In this document: positions 35,495 to 44,525 of the stretch, piece after piece
Numbering within the stretch: position 1 is the stretch's first letter
Layout of the letters: every line of letters starts with the position of its first letter
From: WHTI01 sp963756365
GTDB lineage: Bacteria; Actinomycetota; CADDZG01; WHSQ01
Length of the DNA: 64,000 bases
Assembly (NCBI GenBank): GCA_963756365.1
Contig: CAVWNF010000003.1
Location: 1,860,001-1,924,000 of the forward strand
Reading direction: 5' to 3'
Position numbers and translations under genes: made by a program
Notes under the pieces: model-generated
Told to the model about the DNA's origin: nothing
The model's database searches: none
Seen by the model: only the letters and a program-made list of their open reading frames with translations

Positions 35495-36577
35495 CTACAG
35501 CCTGAAGTTCTTAGAGGCGCTCGCGTTCGTCTCGTCCTGCGAGGGCCACGAGATCCGGAACCTTCCCGAGCACTTGCGGCTCTCCAGGATGAACCGTGAG
35601 TTCTTGTCGAGGCGGTCCTTGCTGATCGTCTTGAACCGACCACCTTTCCGGGCCTTGAGGACAACCTCCGTCCCGCTCTTGGAGGGTTTGACCCGCCCCT
35701 TGATCGGCTGGGGAGCAGAGCATCTCGTGGGCTTCCGCATGAGGATCTTCGCGGTAACGGCGACATCTCGGGACGCCGGAGAGATGTCCTCACACACGGT
35801 GGAAGCATCGGATGCCATCGCCTCGTACGTGGCGCTGAACCTCGACGAGTGTGAGTACGTCCAGGTTCCATCCTCGGCCACCGGGATCTCCGCGGCGAGC
35901 AGCTCCGGGATATCCCCCGGGACCCACTTCGACAGGGACACGGTGAAGGGCTCTTCACACGCTGGATCGGCGGTCACCATGCCGGTCAGAACGAAGTCCT
36001 TGCGATAACGGACCTTGTCGTCGCTGGTCTCCAGGGTCGTATCTATCGCGGTGGAGATCGGCGTAGGGCTTGGGGTTGCGGTCGGGGTGGGGCTCGGCTC
36101 CGCGCACTCCCCTGTTCCGGCGACCACGCACGCGTGGACAGACGCGCCGACGATCAGGTTCACGACGACGAACGATGACCCATTGGGAACCGTCGTCGTT
36201 TCATCTGGCGCCGTCGATGAGGTGCTGATGAAGAAGCAGTCAGAGGTGAAGAAAGAAAGATCGAGATCGTAAGGACCGACGCTGGCCCCCGTGGCACTGA
36301 TCGGATCGCCTCCCGGAAGGAACGTCTCTGGGAGCGCGAACACCAATCCATCGACCCCCTGACTGTCAGGAGGTGCCATGCAATCGGACGTGAAGTCGTT
36401 CTCGGTTACTCCTCCGCCCGAGGACCCAAGTGGGTTCGAGGTCTGGATGTCACCTTCCGCTACGAAAGAACCGTCCGCTAGGGCTCCAGATGGAGCGAGC
36501 AGGACGAGGATGATGATCCCGGCGAGCGCCGCCGCGACGAGACTCGCCAGGTATGCCCTCGACCCCGCGTTCCTCAC
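35495..36577 (-). CDS. Secreted beta-rich protein with Pro/Thr linker
   Basis: 360 residues. Signal peptide (SLVAAALAGIIILVLLAPSGALA), a domain with several Cys (DCMAPPDSQ, TSDCFFIST, HACVVAGTGEC), a PSPTPTATPSPTP linker near residue 170, and a C-terminal part with Ig-like SADPACEEPFTVSL pattern and paired Cys (TRCSAPQP, RKCSGRF). Likely cell-surface; function unknown. A repeating fill with no recognised enzyme motif. Confidence 0.6.
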   Translation of the reverse strand: MRNAGSRAYLASLVAAALAGIIILVLLAPSGALADGSFVAEGDIQTSNPLGSSGGGVTENDFTSDCMAPPDSQGVDGLVFALPETFLPGGDPISATGASVGPYDLDLSFFTSDCFFISTSSTAPDETTTVPNGSSFVVVNLIVGASVHACVVAGTGECAEPSPTPTATPSPTPISTAIDTTLETSDDKVRYRKDFVLTGMVTADPACEEPFTVSLSKWVPGDIPELLAAEIPVAEDGTWTYSHSSRFSATYEAMASDASTVCEDISPASRDVAVTAKILMRKPTRCSAPQPIKGRVKPSKSGTEVVLKARKGGRFKTISKDRLDKNSRFILESRKCSGRFRISWPSQDETNASASKNFRL

Positions 36578-36586
36578 TCTGTCCCC

Positions 36587-38206
36587 TTAGGCGAGATTGG
36601 CGGAGCGCGGGTAGGCGATCTCCGGATCGGTGATCACATTCACCAGGTACGGCGCGCCCGAATCGAACGCCCGGCGCAGAGCAGTGCCCACCTCGGCCGG
36701 GTCGGTAACGGTCTCGCCCTTGCCTCCGAACGCCTCCATGATCTGGTCGTATCGCAACCCGGGCTGAAGGTCTGCAGCGACGTCATACCCATACATGTTC
36801 TTCATCGGATGCTTCTCTAGACCCCAGATGCCGTTGTTTCCGACGACCGCAACGATCGGTAGGTCGTGGCGGACGATCGCCTCGAGCTCCATCCCGGCGA
36901 AGCCGATCGCACCATCGCCGTACAGGAGGCAGACCTGCGCATCCGGATAGGCCAGCCTCGCCGCGATCGCGTATCCGGGCCCCGCGCCGAGACAGCCGAA
37001 TGGGCCGGGATCGAGCCACCGCCCCCCTTGATGAGAGCGGATCTCGCGGCCCGCATAAGAGACGAAGTCACCGCCATCGCCGATCACGACGGCATCCTTA
37101 TCGAGGATCTTGCCGAGCTCCCCGTAGACGCGCATGGGGTGGATCGGCGACGAGTCGGACGCAAGTTCGGCTTCGACACCCTGCCTCTTGGTCTCCTCGA
37201 CACCACCGAGTCTCTCGAGCCACTCGTCGTGCTGGTCCACCGCTCCAAGAGCCTCGAGCAGACTTGTGAATATCCAGTCGAGGGATGCCCCGATACCGAG
37301 AGCTAGTTCGACGTGCCCGGCGATGAGGCTCGGATGCGAATCGAGGTGAACGACCTTGCAGCCAGACGCGAAGCCCTGACCGAATCCGAGTCGGAAGTCC
37401 ATGGGTGCCCCTGCGATGATGACGAGATCGGCGTCCTTCACTGCGGCAGAGCGGCTCCGGGACATCGCGAGCCGATGACCGGCGGGGACGCATCCCCGTC
37501 CTTGGCCGTTCATGTAGACGGGGATGGAGGCTCGCTCCGCAACCGACTGCAGCGACTCCTCTGCTCCATCCAACCAAACGTTCGAGCCGGCGATGATGAC
37601 GGGCCTCTCTGCCGTCTCCACGATCCCGGCCAATGCCTCGATGTCGCCCAGGTCCCCCCCGAGCATCCCGATCGAGGTGACCTCGGGTACGTCGAACTCG
37701 ACGGCGTTGAACAGCACATCGAGCGGAAGATCGAGGAAGCGGGGGCCCCGGGGCGCCGTCATGGCTCTGATACCGGCTTCGATCACGCCGGTCGCAATCT
37801 TGGTGGTGTCCTCGATCGTTTCGGCGGCCGCCAAGGGTGCGATGAACGGGATGTGATCGATCTCCTGGAGCGACCCCTGGCCCCATCGGAACATGGGGGC
37901 ACGACCTGCGAGCGTCAGGACGGGGGCCTGGTTGAAGCCTGCTTGAGCGAGCGGACTCATGATGTTCGTCACCCCTGGTCCCGCGGTCACCGCGGCGACC
38001 CCGAGCGTTCGCGTCAGTCGTGCCCATCCCTCTGCTGCGTAGCCAGCGGTCTGCTCGTGCCGGACATCGACGATGCGGATCCCGTCGTTATGGCAACCAT
38101 CGAAGATCGGAAAGATATGACCGCCAGAGAGGGTGAAGAGGTTCTCGACCCCGAGGGCCTTCAGCGCTCGTGATACGGCGTAACCACCGTGGAGGGTCTC
38201 AGCCAT
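36587..38206 (-). CDS. Thiamine-diphosphate enzyme, acetolactate synthase / 2-hydroxyacyl-CoA lyase type
   Basis: 539 residues. N-terminal pyrimidine-binding domain with catalytic Glu in DVRHEQTAGYAAEGWAR, middle Rossmann-like domain (RPVIIAGSNVWLDGAEE), and C-terminal PP domain GDGAIGFAGMELEAIVRHDLPIVAVVGNN matching the ThDP/Mg motif GDG-x(26)-NN. Can be acetolactate synthase large subunit, oxalyl-CoA decarboxylase, or 2-hydroxyacyl-CoA lyase; no small regulatory subunit follows, which argues mildly against AHAS. Full length, no frameshift. Confidence 0.85.
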   Translation of the reverse strand: MAETLHGGYAVSRALKALGVENLFTLSGGHIFPIFDGCHNDGIRIVDVRHEQTAGYAAEGWARLTRTLGVAAVTAGPGVTNIMSPLAQAGFNQAPVLTLAGRAPMFRWGQGSLQEIDHIPFIAPLAAAETIEDTTKIATGVIEAGIRAMTAPRGPRFLDLPLDVLFNAVEFDVPEVTSIGMLGGDLGDIEALAGIVETAERPVIIAGSNVWLDGAEESLQSVAERASIPVYMNGQGRGCVPAGHRLAMSRSRSAAVKDADLVIIAGAPMDFRLGFGQGFASGCKVVHLDSHPSLIAGHVELALGIGASLDWIFTSLLEALGAVDQHDEWLERLGGVEETKRQGVEAELASDSSPIHPMRVYGELGKILDKDAVVIGDGGDFVSYAGREIRSHQGGRWLDPGPFGCLGAGPGYAIAARLAYPDAQVCLLYGDGAIGFAGMELEAIVRHDLPIVAVVGNNGIWGLEKHPMKNMYGYDVAADLQPGLRYDQIMEAFGGKGETVTDPAEVGTALRRAFDSGAPYLVNVITDPEIAYPRSANLA

Positions 38207-38229
38207 ACGGAGCAGGATAGTTGGTGAAT

Positions 38230-38257
38230 GGGAGGGGCGAGCGCACCCGCCCCTCCC
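38230..38257 (-). terminator. Likely terminator of amt
   Basis: GGGAGGGGCG (38230-38239) and CGCCCCTCCC (38248-38257) form a perfect 10-bp stem with an 8-base loop, 10 bases after the amt stop; only ATTC follows, so the U-run is weak. Confidence 0.65.
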
Positions 38258-38266
38258 TGTTTCGGC

Positions 38267-39625
38267 TTAGCTCGACAGCTCGGGGGAAGCCGCCAGCGTC
38301 GCCCTTACCTTCTCGCTCGACTCGCGTCGCGCTCGTCCCACCGCCTCATCCGTTGCGAAGGTGTCCGGCCCCAGGAAGGCCTCTGGATAACCCCACATCC
38401 CGTGCTCACCGATATCGAGGCCCTCGATCTCCTCTTCCGCTGACACGCGCAGCCCGACCGTTGCCTTGATGCTGAAGAAGATCACCGCGGACCCCACGAT
38501 CGCCCACGCTGCTACTGCACCAACACCGAGCAGCTGCACACCGAGTTGCGAGAATCCGCCGCCGTAGAAGAGTCCGGGCGAGCCGACTCCCGCGCTGGTG
38601 ATCAGCCGCTCTGATGCGAACAGCCCCACGGCCAAGGTGCCGAACGCACCACAGATGCCGTGGACCGATACCGCACCGACCGGGTCGTCGACCCCGAGTC
38701 TGTCGAGTATCAGGATCGAGAAGACAACGATGACCCCGGCGCAGGCACCGATCACGACCGCTGCCCATTGCTCGACGAACGCGCATCCGGCCGTGATGCC
38801 AACGAGCCCGGCCAGTGCCCCGTTCGCGGTCATCCCGACATCAGGCTTCTTGCCCTTGATCCAGATGGCGATCATCGCCGTGCATGCACCGGCCGCCCCT
38901 GCGAGTGTCGTGGTGACCGCGATGTCGGCGATCGCAGGGATCGCTGCCATGGTCGACCCGGGATTGAACCCGAACCATCCGAACCAGAGGATCATCACAC
39001 CCAGGATCCCGAGCGGCATCGAGTGACCGGGGATCGCTCGCGGCTTCCCGTCCTTGGTGTACTTGCCCAGCCGGGGCCCGACGACCATGGCGCCGACAAG
39101 GGCGGCCCACCCGCCAACCGAGTGCACGACAGTGGATCCAGCGAAGTCGAGGAACTCTCGCGACGCCAGCCACCCGCCGCCCCATATCCAGTGCCCTGAG
39201 ATCGGATAGATCAGACCCGAGATGAGCCCGCTATAGATCAGGTAGGACGAGAACTTGGTGCGTTCCGCCATCGCGCCCGAAACGATGGTGGCGGCGGTCG
39301 CCGCGAAGACCGCTTGGAACAACCACTTGGCGGTCAACGGTGGGGTTGCCCATGACAGCGAGTCGAACGTTCCTTCGCCGCCACCCATGAACCAGCCCGT
39401 GGTACCGAACAACGCGTTCCCCGCCCCGAACATGAGGGCGAAACCGACGGCCCAGTAGGCGAGTGAACCGACGCCGAAGTCCATGAGGTTCTTCATCACT
39501 ATGTTCGCTGAGTTCTTCTGGCGCGTGAAGCCGACCTCGACCATCGCGAACCCCGCCTGCATGAGAAACACGAGGAAGGCTGCGATCAGTGTCCACATCG
39601 TGTCCAACAAGACCTGTTGATCCAT
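38267..39625 (-). CDS. amt: Ammonium transporter
   Basis: 452 residues with 11 predicted membrane helices. Amt features: MQAGFAMVEVGFTRQKN near the N-terminus, DFAGSTVVHSVGGWAALVGA with the pore His pair region, FNPGS, VHGICGAFGTLAVG, and the C-terminal cytosolic tail GLDIGEHGMWGYPE. Takes up ammonium. No glnK beside it, unlike many bacteria. Ends with a hairpin. Confidence 0.93.
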   Translation of the reverse strand: MDQQVLLDTMWTLIAAFLVFLMQAGFAMVEVGFTRQKNSANIVMKNLMDFGVGSLAYWAVGFALMFGAGNALFGTTGWFMGGGEGTFDSLSWATPPLTAKWLFQAVFAATAATIVSGAMAERTKFSSYLIYSGLISGLIYPISGHWIWGGGWLASREFLDFAGSTVVHSVGGWAALVGAMVVGPRLGKYTKDGKPRAIPGHSMPLGILGVMILWFGWFGFNPGSTMAAIPAIADIAVTTTLAGAAGACTAMIAIWIKGKKPDVGMTANGALAGLVGITAGCAFVEQWAAVVIGACAGVIVVFSILILDRLGVDDPVGAVSVHGICGAFGTLAVGLFASERLITSAGVGSPGLFYGGGFSQLGVQLLGVGAVAAWAIVGSAVIFFSIKATVGLRVSAEEEIEGLDIGEHGMWGYPEAFLGPDTFATDEAVGRARRESSEKVRATLAASPELSS

Positions 39626-39755
39626 ACGACCTCCTGCAACTGGCCGACCCGAACATGGTCGACGTGATGCAAGGAACGTTATGGAAGGCCTGTTTCCCGG
39701 CTATGTCTGGTTCATTTCGAAGCGGTAAAACGCGTGTTTCGGGGACGTATCGAGA

Positions 39756-39986
39756 TCACTCGCCGTCGTGGGCTCGGCGGGTCACGCCGGTGTCTCCGAT
39801 CGCAGCCGTTTCGCTGGAGGTTCTCCGGATCTTCCCGTCGTGCTCGTGGTCGTGAGCGGCCGGATCCTCGATCCGAGCATCGGAATCCTCAAGCCGGGTC
39901 CGCGCCATGGAGCGCGCCGACTCCATGTCTTCCGCTTCCCCCGCCCGAAGCAACTTGGCTGCCAGGGTCTCGATCCGGTCATCCAT
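39756..39986 (-). CDS. Small hypothetical acidic/polar protein
   Basis: 76 residues, helical and charged (MDDRIETLAAKLLRAGEAEDMESARSMARTRLED in separate turns), then a His/Asp-rich end. No membrane helix or known domain. Codon use is compatible with a real gene, but short length keeps it tentative. Confidence 0.45.
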   Translation of the reverse strand: MDDRIETLAAKLLRAGEAEDMESARSMARTRLEDSDARIEDPAAHDHEHDGKIRRTSSETAAIGDTGVTRRAHDGE

Positions 39987-40029
39987 CGACGACCTCCCTC
40001 TCGCTAGGTGATGCAGTGCCCGCTTGTGT

Positions 40030-41091
40030 CTAGTCGACCGTCCAGGTATCCCCGGAGTTCAGGAGTTTCGAGAGATCGCCCGGCCCTTGCTGCGTCGCCG
40101 CCGTCCGGAGTTGATGCTCTATGCCGTCCCCATACACGGGGTGCTGCACGTCCCTGAAAACGCCTAGTGGTGTGGGTGACGTTGGCCCCGAAGCGATCCG
40201 CGACAGCGAGAAGGCAAGGCTCTGCGTCTCGTGATGCTCGTCGTGTACCTGGATCTCCTCGATCCCAACGTCGGCCACGTTAACGACCTCGAGTGCGCCA
40301 TCCTTCTTCATGCGGACGCCAAGCGAGTTGTCGGGGCCGAATGTGATCGGCTTCCCATGCTCGAGGTAGATGCGGTTGCCGCCACCTCCCTTACCGGTAA
40401 GCGCCACGAAGGCGCCATCGTTGAAGATGTTGCAGTTCTGGTAGATCTCGACGAAGGCGCTCCCTCGGTGAGCCGCAGCGCGCTTGAGGATCGATGGCAA
40501 GTGCTTCCGTTCGACGTCATACGTTCGGGCAACGAACGTAGCCTCCGCCGCCAGTGCCAGAGACACAGGATTGAACGGAGCCTCGAGCGAGCCGAACGGC
40601 GTCGACTTGGTGACCTTCCCCTGCTCTGAGGTCGGCGAGTACTGACCTTTGGTGAGACCGTAGATCTGGTTGTTGAACATCAGGATCTTGAGGTTCACGT
40701 TCCTCCGCAGCGCGTGGATCAGGTGGTTGCCGCCGATGGAAAGCCCGTCACCGTCGCCCGTCACGACCCAGACATGCAGATCCGGCCGCGCGGTAGCGAT
40801 ACCTGTGGCGATCGCTGGCGCTCGGCCATGGATCGAGTGGATGCCATAGGTGTTCATGTAATACGGGAACCGACTTGAGCAACCGATCCCCGAGACAAAT
40901 ACGAACTTCTCGCGTGGGATGCCGAGGTCTGGGAGCACGCTCTGGACCGCTGCTAGGACCGCATAGTCACCGCAACCGGGACACCAGCGGACCTCCTGGT
41001 CTGACATGAAGTCCGCACGCTTGAGGGTCCCAACGCCGCCGGAGGCCTCGGTGATCCCCACCTCGGACATAGGATCGTTCGTCTGGCTCAT
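40030..41091 (-). CDS. korB: 2-oxoglutarate:ferredoxin oxidoreductase, beta subunit
   Basis: 353 residues. ThDP-binding motif VTGDGDGLSIGGNHLIHALRRNVNLKILMFNN (GDG-x-NN). Cys ligands for a [4Fe-4S] cluster: WCPGCGDY and SGIGCSSRFP. Couples with KorA (overlap ATGA 41088-41091) to convert 2-oxoglutarate and CoA into succinyl-CoA, CO2 and reduced ferredoxin. Pyruvate-specific alternatives (PorAB) cannot be ruled out. Confidence 0.9.
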   Translation of the reverse strand: MSQTNDPMSEVGITEASGGVGTLKRADFMSDQEVRWCPGCGDYAVLAAVQSVLPDLGIPREKFVFVSGIGCSSRFPYYMNTYGIHSIHGRAPAIATGIATARPDLHVWVVTGDGDGLSIGGNHLIHALRRNVNLKILMFNNQIYGLTKGQYSPTSEQGKVTKSTPFGSLEAPFNPVSLALAAEATFVARTYDVERKHLPSILKRAAAHRGSAFVEIYQNCNIFNDGAFVALTGKGGGGNRIYLEHGKPITFGPDNSLGVRMKKDGALEVVNVADVGIEEIQVHDEHHETQSLAFSLSRIASGPTSPTPLGVFRDVQHPVYGDGIEHQLRTAATQQGPGDLSKLLNSGDTWTVD

Positions 41092-42944
41092 AGGTACTCC
41101 TCGATCTGTTCTTCGAGGTCTCCTGCGCGGAACGGAAGACCATTGACCTGATTGATCGAAACGACGTCGATCAGGAACTCTGCTCGGACCAACTTGGAGA
41201 GCTGGCCCATGTTCATCTCCGGGACGATCACCGTATCGAAGCGCTTGAGGAGATCGCCGGTGTTCTTGGGGAACGGGTTGAGGTGCTTGAGGTGGGCACG
41301 AGCGACCTTCTTCCCCTTGAGGCGCAGTCGTCTACACGCTGCACCGATGGCTCCATAGGTGCTCCCCCACCCGAGCACGAGGACCCTCGCCGCATCGTCG
41401 CCATCCCAATCGAGTGGATCGATGTCCTCCTCGATGGCCTTGATCTTCGCCTGGCGGAGCAACGTCATCAGATGGTGGTTGTCGGCGTCGTAGGAGATGT
41501 TGCCGGTCCCGTCCGCCTTCTCAAGGCCCCCGACGCGATGTTCCAGCCCAGGGGTGCCTGGGATCGCCCACGGGCGGGCGAGCGTTTCGTCGTCTCTCAG
41601 GAACGGCCAGAAGTCTTCGCCAACGTTCGGCTGCGACGCGAACGTGACGGGGATCTCGGGGAGCTTCTCGACCGACGGGATCCGCCACGGCTCGGCACCA
41701 TTCGCGAGATACCCATCGGACAGGACGATCACCGGGGTCATGTACTTGAGTGCCAAACGGGCTGCCTCAAGCGCTGCCCAGAAGCACGAGGGCGGCGAAT
41801 ACGAGGCCACTATCGGAAGAGGCGACTCGCCGTGGCGGCCGTACATCGCGTGCAGGAGGTCAGATTGCTCCGTCTTCGTCGGGAGTCCGGTCGACGGGCC
41901 CCCGCGCTGGACGTTGATGACGAGCAGTGGCAGCTCGAGAGAGATCGCCAGCCCCAGCGCCTCGCTCTTGAGGTCGAGGCCGGGCCCCGAGGTGGTGGTT
42001 ACTCCAAGGTGGCCGGCGAAGGACGCGCCGATCGCCATCGAGATCGCGGCGATCTCATCCTCGGCCTGGATCGTGCGGACCCCGAAGTTCTTGTACCGGG
42101 ACAGCTCGTGGAGGATGTCAGAGGCGGGGGTGATCGGGTACGAACCAAGGAGCAGGGGAACCTTTGACTGCACGCTTGCCGCGATCAGCCCGAACGCAAG
42201 CGCTTGGTTGCCCGTGATCCTGCGGTATGCCCCCGGCGCCAGAGTGGCTGGCTTGACCTCGAAGGCGGCTAGCTCTGCGGTCTCCCCGAACGCGTGACCT
42301 GCCTTCAGCGAGGCGATGTTGGCATTCGCGATATCGGGTTTCTTCGAGAACTTCTTCTCGAGCCACGCAACCGTCGGATCGAGTGGACGGCCGTACATCC
42401 AGGAGATGACCCCGAGAGCGAACATGTTCTTCGAGCGCTCTGCTTCCTTCTTGCTGAGCTTCGACTCCTTGACGGCTTCGATCGTCATCTTCGTCATCGG
42501 GATCCTGATCAACTGGTAGCCATCCAGGGATCCATCTTCGAGAGGGTTGACCGAGTAGCCCACCTTCTCGAGGTTGCGCTTCTCGAATGCGTCCTCGTTG
42601 ACGATGAGAAGACCTCCACTGAGGAGGTCTTTGAGGTTCGCCTTCAGTGCGGCCGGGTTCATGGCCACGAGCACACCGGGCTGGTCTCCAGGGGTGAGGA
42701 TGTCGTGGTCGGAGAAGTGGATCTGAAAGGCCGAAACACCCGCAAGGGTGCCGGCGGGGGCCCGGATCTCCGCAGGGAAGTCGGGCAGGGTGGATAGGTC
42801 GTTGCCGAAGAACGCGCTAACCGAAGTGAACCTGTCGCCCGTCATCTGCATGCCGTCGCCGGAGTCACCAGCGAAACGGATGACGACGCGATCTAGTTCT
42901 CTCCGCTCTTGCCCTTCGCCGGGTGGGGCGATCTGGGCCGACAT
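41088..42944 (-). CDS. korA: 2-oxoglutarate:ferredoxin oxidoreductase, alpha subunit (gamma-alpha fusion)
   Basis: 618 residues from ATG 42944 with AGGAGG 7 bases upstream; the longer frame from 42983 lacks an RBS. N-terminal gamma domain (VVIRFAGDSGDGMQMTGDRF), then alpha domain with substrate-binding ITGNQALAFGLIAAS, IQAEDEIAAISMAIGASFAGH, and LPLLVINVQRGGPSTG. Same operon as korB. Together with FdxA at 43333 it forms a ferredoxin-linked 2-oxoacid pathway. Confidence 0.9.
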   Translation of the reverse strand: MSAQIAPPGEGQERRELDRVVIRFAGDSGDGMQMTGDRFTSVSAFFGNDLSTLPDFPAEIRAPAGTLAGVSAFQIHFSDHDILTPGDQPGVLVAMNPAALKANLKDLLSGGLLIVNEDAFEKRNLEKVGYSVNPLEDGSLDGYQLIRIPMTKMTIEAVKESKLSKKEAERSKNMFALGVISWMYGRPLDPTVAWLEKKFSKKPDIANANIASLKAGHAFGETAELAAFEVKPATLAPGAYRRITGNQALAFGLIAASVQSKVPLLLGSYPITPASDILHELSRYKNFGVRTIQAEDEIAAISMAIGASFAGHLGVTTTSGPGLDLKSEALGLAISLELPLLVINVQRGGPSTGLPTKTEQSDLLHAMYGRHGESPLPIVASYSPPSCFWAALEAARLALKYMTPVIVLSDGYLANGAEPWRIPSVEKLPEIPVTFASQPNVGEDFWPFLRDDETLARPWAIPGTPGLEHRVGGLEKADGTGNISYDADNHHLMTLLRQAKIKAIEEDIDPLDWDGDDAARVLVLGWGSTYGAIGAACRRLRLKGKKVARAHLKHLNPFPKNTGDLLKRFDTVIVPEMNMGQLSKLVRAEFLIDVVSINQVNGLPFRAGDLEEQIEEYL

Positions 42945-43037
42945 CTGGAGCCTCCTCTGATGGTTCTCGTCTGCCACGTACAACCATAGACCCTAGAGGG
43001 CGTAATCCCTTAGGAGTTGGAGCGCACGATCTGTTTC

Positions 43038-43271
43038 CTAGAGTCGCTTAGCGACCTCGATGGACGCGACGCTCACGACCCGCTCTTCACCCCGTCGCGT
43101 GAGAAGGACGAGAGCGGCGTCGGCATCGGTTCCAGAGACAGATTGCAAGAGCCCGGCGCTCGAACCGTGAGGGTGTGCGGGGTCGCCCGTGGCATACCGG
43201 ATCGTCACCCGGCTCCCCAAGAGCGATCGCCATGCGGCGGGGTCGTGCAGTTCGGGGTCGTGGATCTTCAC
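43038..43271 (-). CDS. Small hypothetical protein, SH3/Sm-like barrel
   Basis: 77 residues from GTG 43271 with GGAG upstream. WRSLLGSRVTIRYATGDPAHPHGSSAGLLQSVSG followed by beta strands (AALVLLTRRGEERVVSVASIEV) resembles the small Sm/SH3-like beta-barrel found N-terminal in some actinobacterial acetyltransferases; standalone here. Tentative. Confidence 0.5.
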   Translation of the reverse strand: MKIHDPELHDPAAWRSLLGSRVTIRYATGDPAHPHGSSAGLLQSVSGTDADAALVLLTRRGEERVVSVASIEVAKRL

Positions 43272-43292
43272 GGCTTCTCCAGACGCGCTAGA

Positions 43293-43312
43293 GGCCGGGC
43301 ATCAGCCCGGCC
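43293..43312 (-). terminator. GC hairpin after fdxA
   Basis: Perfect GGCCGGGC - ATCA - GCCCGGCC (8 bp stem, 4-base loop), about 20 bases after the ferredoxin stop. There is no U-run, so it may be a processing or factor-dependent end. Confidence 0.5.
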
Positions 43313-43332
43313 CCCGCATAGATCGGATGTGA

Positions 43333-43632
43333 TTACTCGGCCCGCTCCTCAGATGGTGCGAAGGGGCTTTCCATGGCGCCGCCAGACGCCTCGGGGTTCT
43401 GCTCGAACCAAACGTTGTTGACCCCGATGAAGTTCTGCCATTCCGGGGGAACGCTGTCCGCAGGAAAGATCGCATCCACAGGGCACGCCGGAAGGCACGC
43501 GTCACAGTCGACGCATTCCTCCGGGTGGATGAACAGCTGCTCCTCGCCCTCGTAGATGCAGTCGACGGGACATTCGTCCACGCAGGCACGGTCCTTCACG
43601 CCGATGCACGGCTCGGCAATGACGTACGTCAT
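43333..43632 (-). CDS. fdxA: 7Fe ferredoxin
   Basis: 99 residues. CIGVKDRACVDECPVDC and CVDCDACLPACPVDA carry seven to eight Cys for [3Fe-4S] and [4Fe-4S] clusters, typical of the actinobacterial FdxA. The C-terminal NWVRNVWFEQ-like part (NVWFEQNPEASGG) is a usual extension. Electron carrier; the likely acceptor for KorAB located nearby. Confidence 0.93.
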   Translation of the reverse strand: MTYVIAEPCIGVKDRACVDECPVDCIYEGEEQLFIHPEECVDCDACLPACPVDAIFPADSVPPEWQNFIGVNNVWFEQNPEASGGAMESPFAPSEERAE

Positions 43633-43715
43633 CCCGATCTTCCTCCTGACGACCTAGAAGTGATTTCTTGGCGACATCATACCCACGGCCCCAGGCGGGA
43701 TACCGCGCTTGTGAC

Positions 43716-44525
43716 CTAGTGCCTCGCCTGCTTCTCGAGGTAGTCGTAGAGACCACTCCGACGAGCGATCGCAGTGGTCATCTTTGGCGAGATCGCGTGG
43801 AAGACATCGACGATCCTGCCGAGTCCAGCGGACACGATGACCTCCGCTTTGTCCTTCTCGATCGCCGTGATCGTCGCCGCTGCCACCTTCTCGGGGGACA
43901 CCATCCCCGCAACCTTCGGTGCCTTCTCGCCTTGCATCCAGTCGTACGCCATCCCCGTGTCACTCACGAAGCCGGGGCAGACGACGGACACACCCACCCC
44001 CTTCGGTTTCATCTCTTCGCGCAGCGACCACGAGAACCCGACAAGTGCGTGCTTGGAGGACGAATACACGGTGTTGTAGGGAACCGCGGTCTTTCCGGCG
44101 GCCGAAGCGATGTTGACCACATGCCCGCGGCCGCGCTTGACCATCCCGGGGAGAGCGAAACGGGTGAGCAGCTCGACCGCGATCACGTTCGTTCTCAATA
44201 TCGACTCGATCACGGCGGGGTCGGTTTCCTCGTAGTACGAGTAACTCTCGATCCCAGCGTTGTTGATCAGAAGATCGACCGGACCCAGTTCCGCATCCGC
44301 GCGCTCGACCAAGCTTTGGAGCGCGTTGTTGTCCTGAACATCCGTGGGCACCGTGATCGCCTTGGCCCCGAGGGCCCTGACCTTCTCGGCGGTCTTCTCA
44401 AGATCCTCGGCCGAACGCGCCGCCAGCGCTATGTTCACGCCTTTGCGCGCGAGGTGCTCGGCGATCAGCACTCCGATCCCTCTAGATGCTCCGGTGAGGA
44501 TCGCGGTTGAGTTCTTGAGTTCCAT
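43716..44525 (-). CDS. Short-chain dehydrogenase
   Basis: 269 residues. Glycine motif TGASRGIGVLIAEHLAR, INNAGIE (NNAG), IASAAGKTAVPYNTVYSSSKHALVG with catalytic Ser-Tyr-Lys (YSSSK). Start ATG overlaps the lipA stop (TGATG), so it is cotranslated with lipA. Substrate unknown. Confidence 0.87.
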   Translation of the reverse strand: MELKNSTAILTGASRGIGVLIAEHLARKGVNIALAARSAEDLEKTAEKVRALGAKAITVPTDVQDNNALQSLVERADAELGPVDLLINNAGIESYSYYEETDPAVIESILRTNVIAVELLTRFALPGMVKRGRGHVVNIASAAGKTAVPYNTVYSSSKHALVGFSWSLREEMKPKGVGVSVVCPGFVSDTGMAYDWMQGEKAPKVAGMVSPEKVAAATITAIEKDKAEVIVSAGLGRIVDVFHAISPKMTTAIARRSGLYDYLEKQARH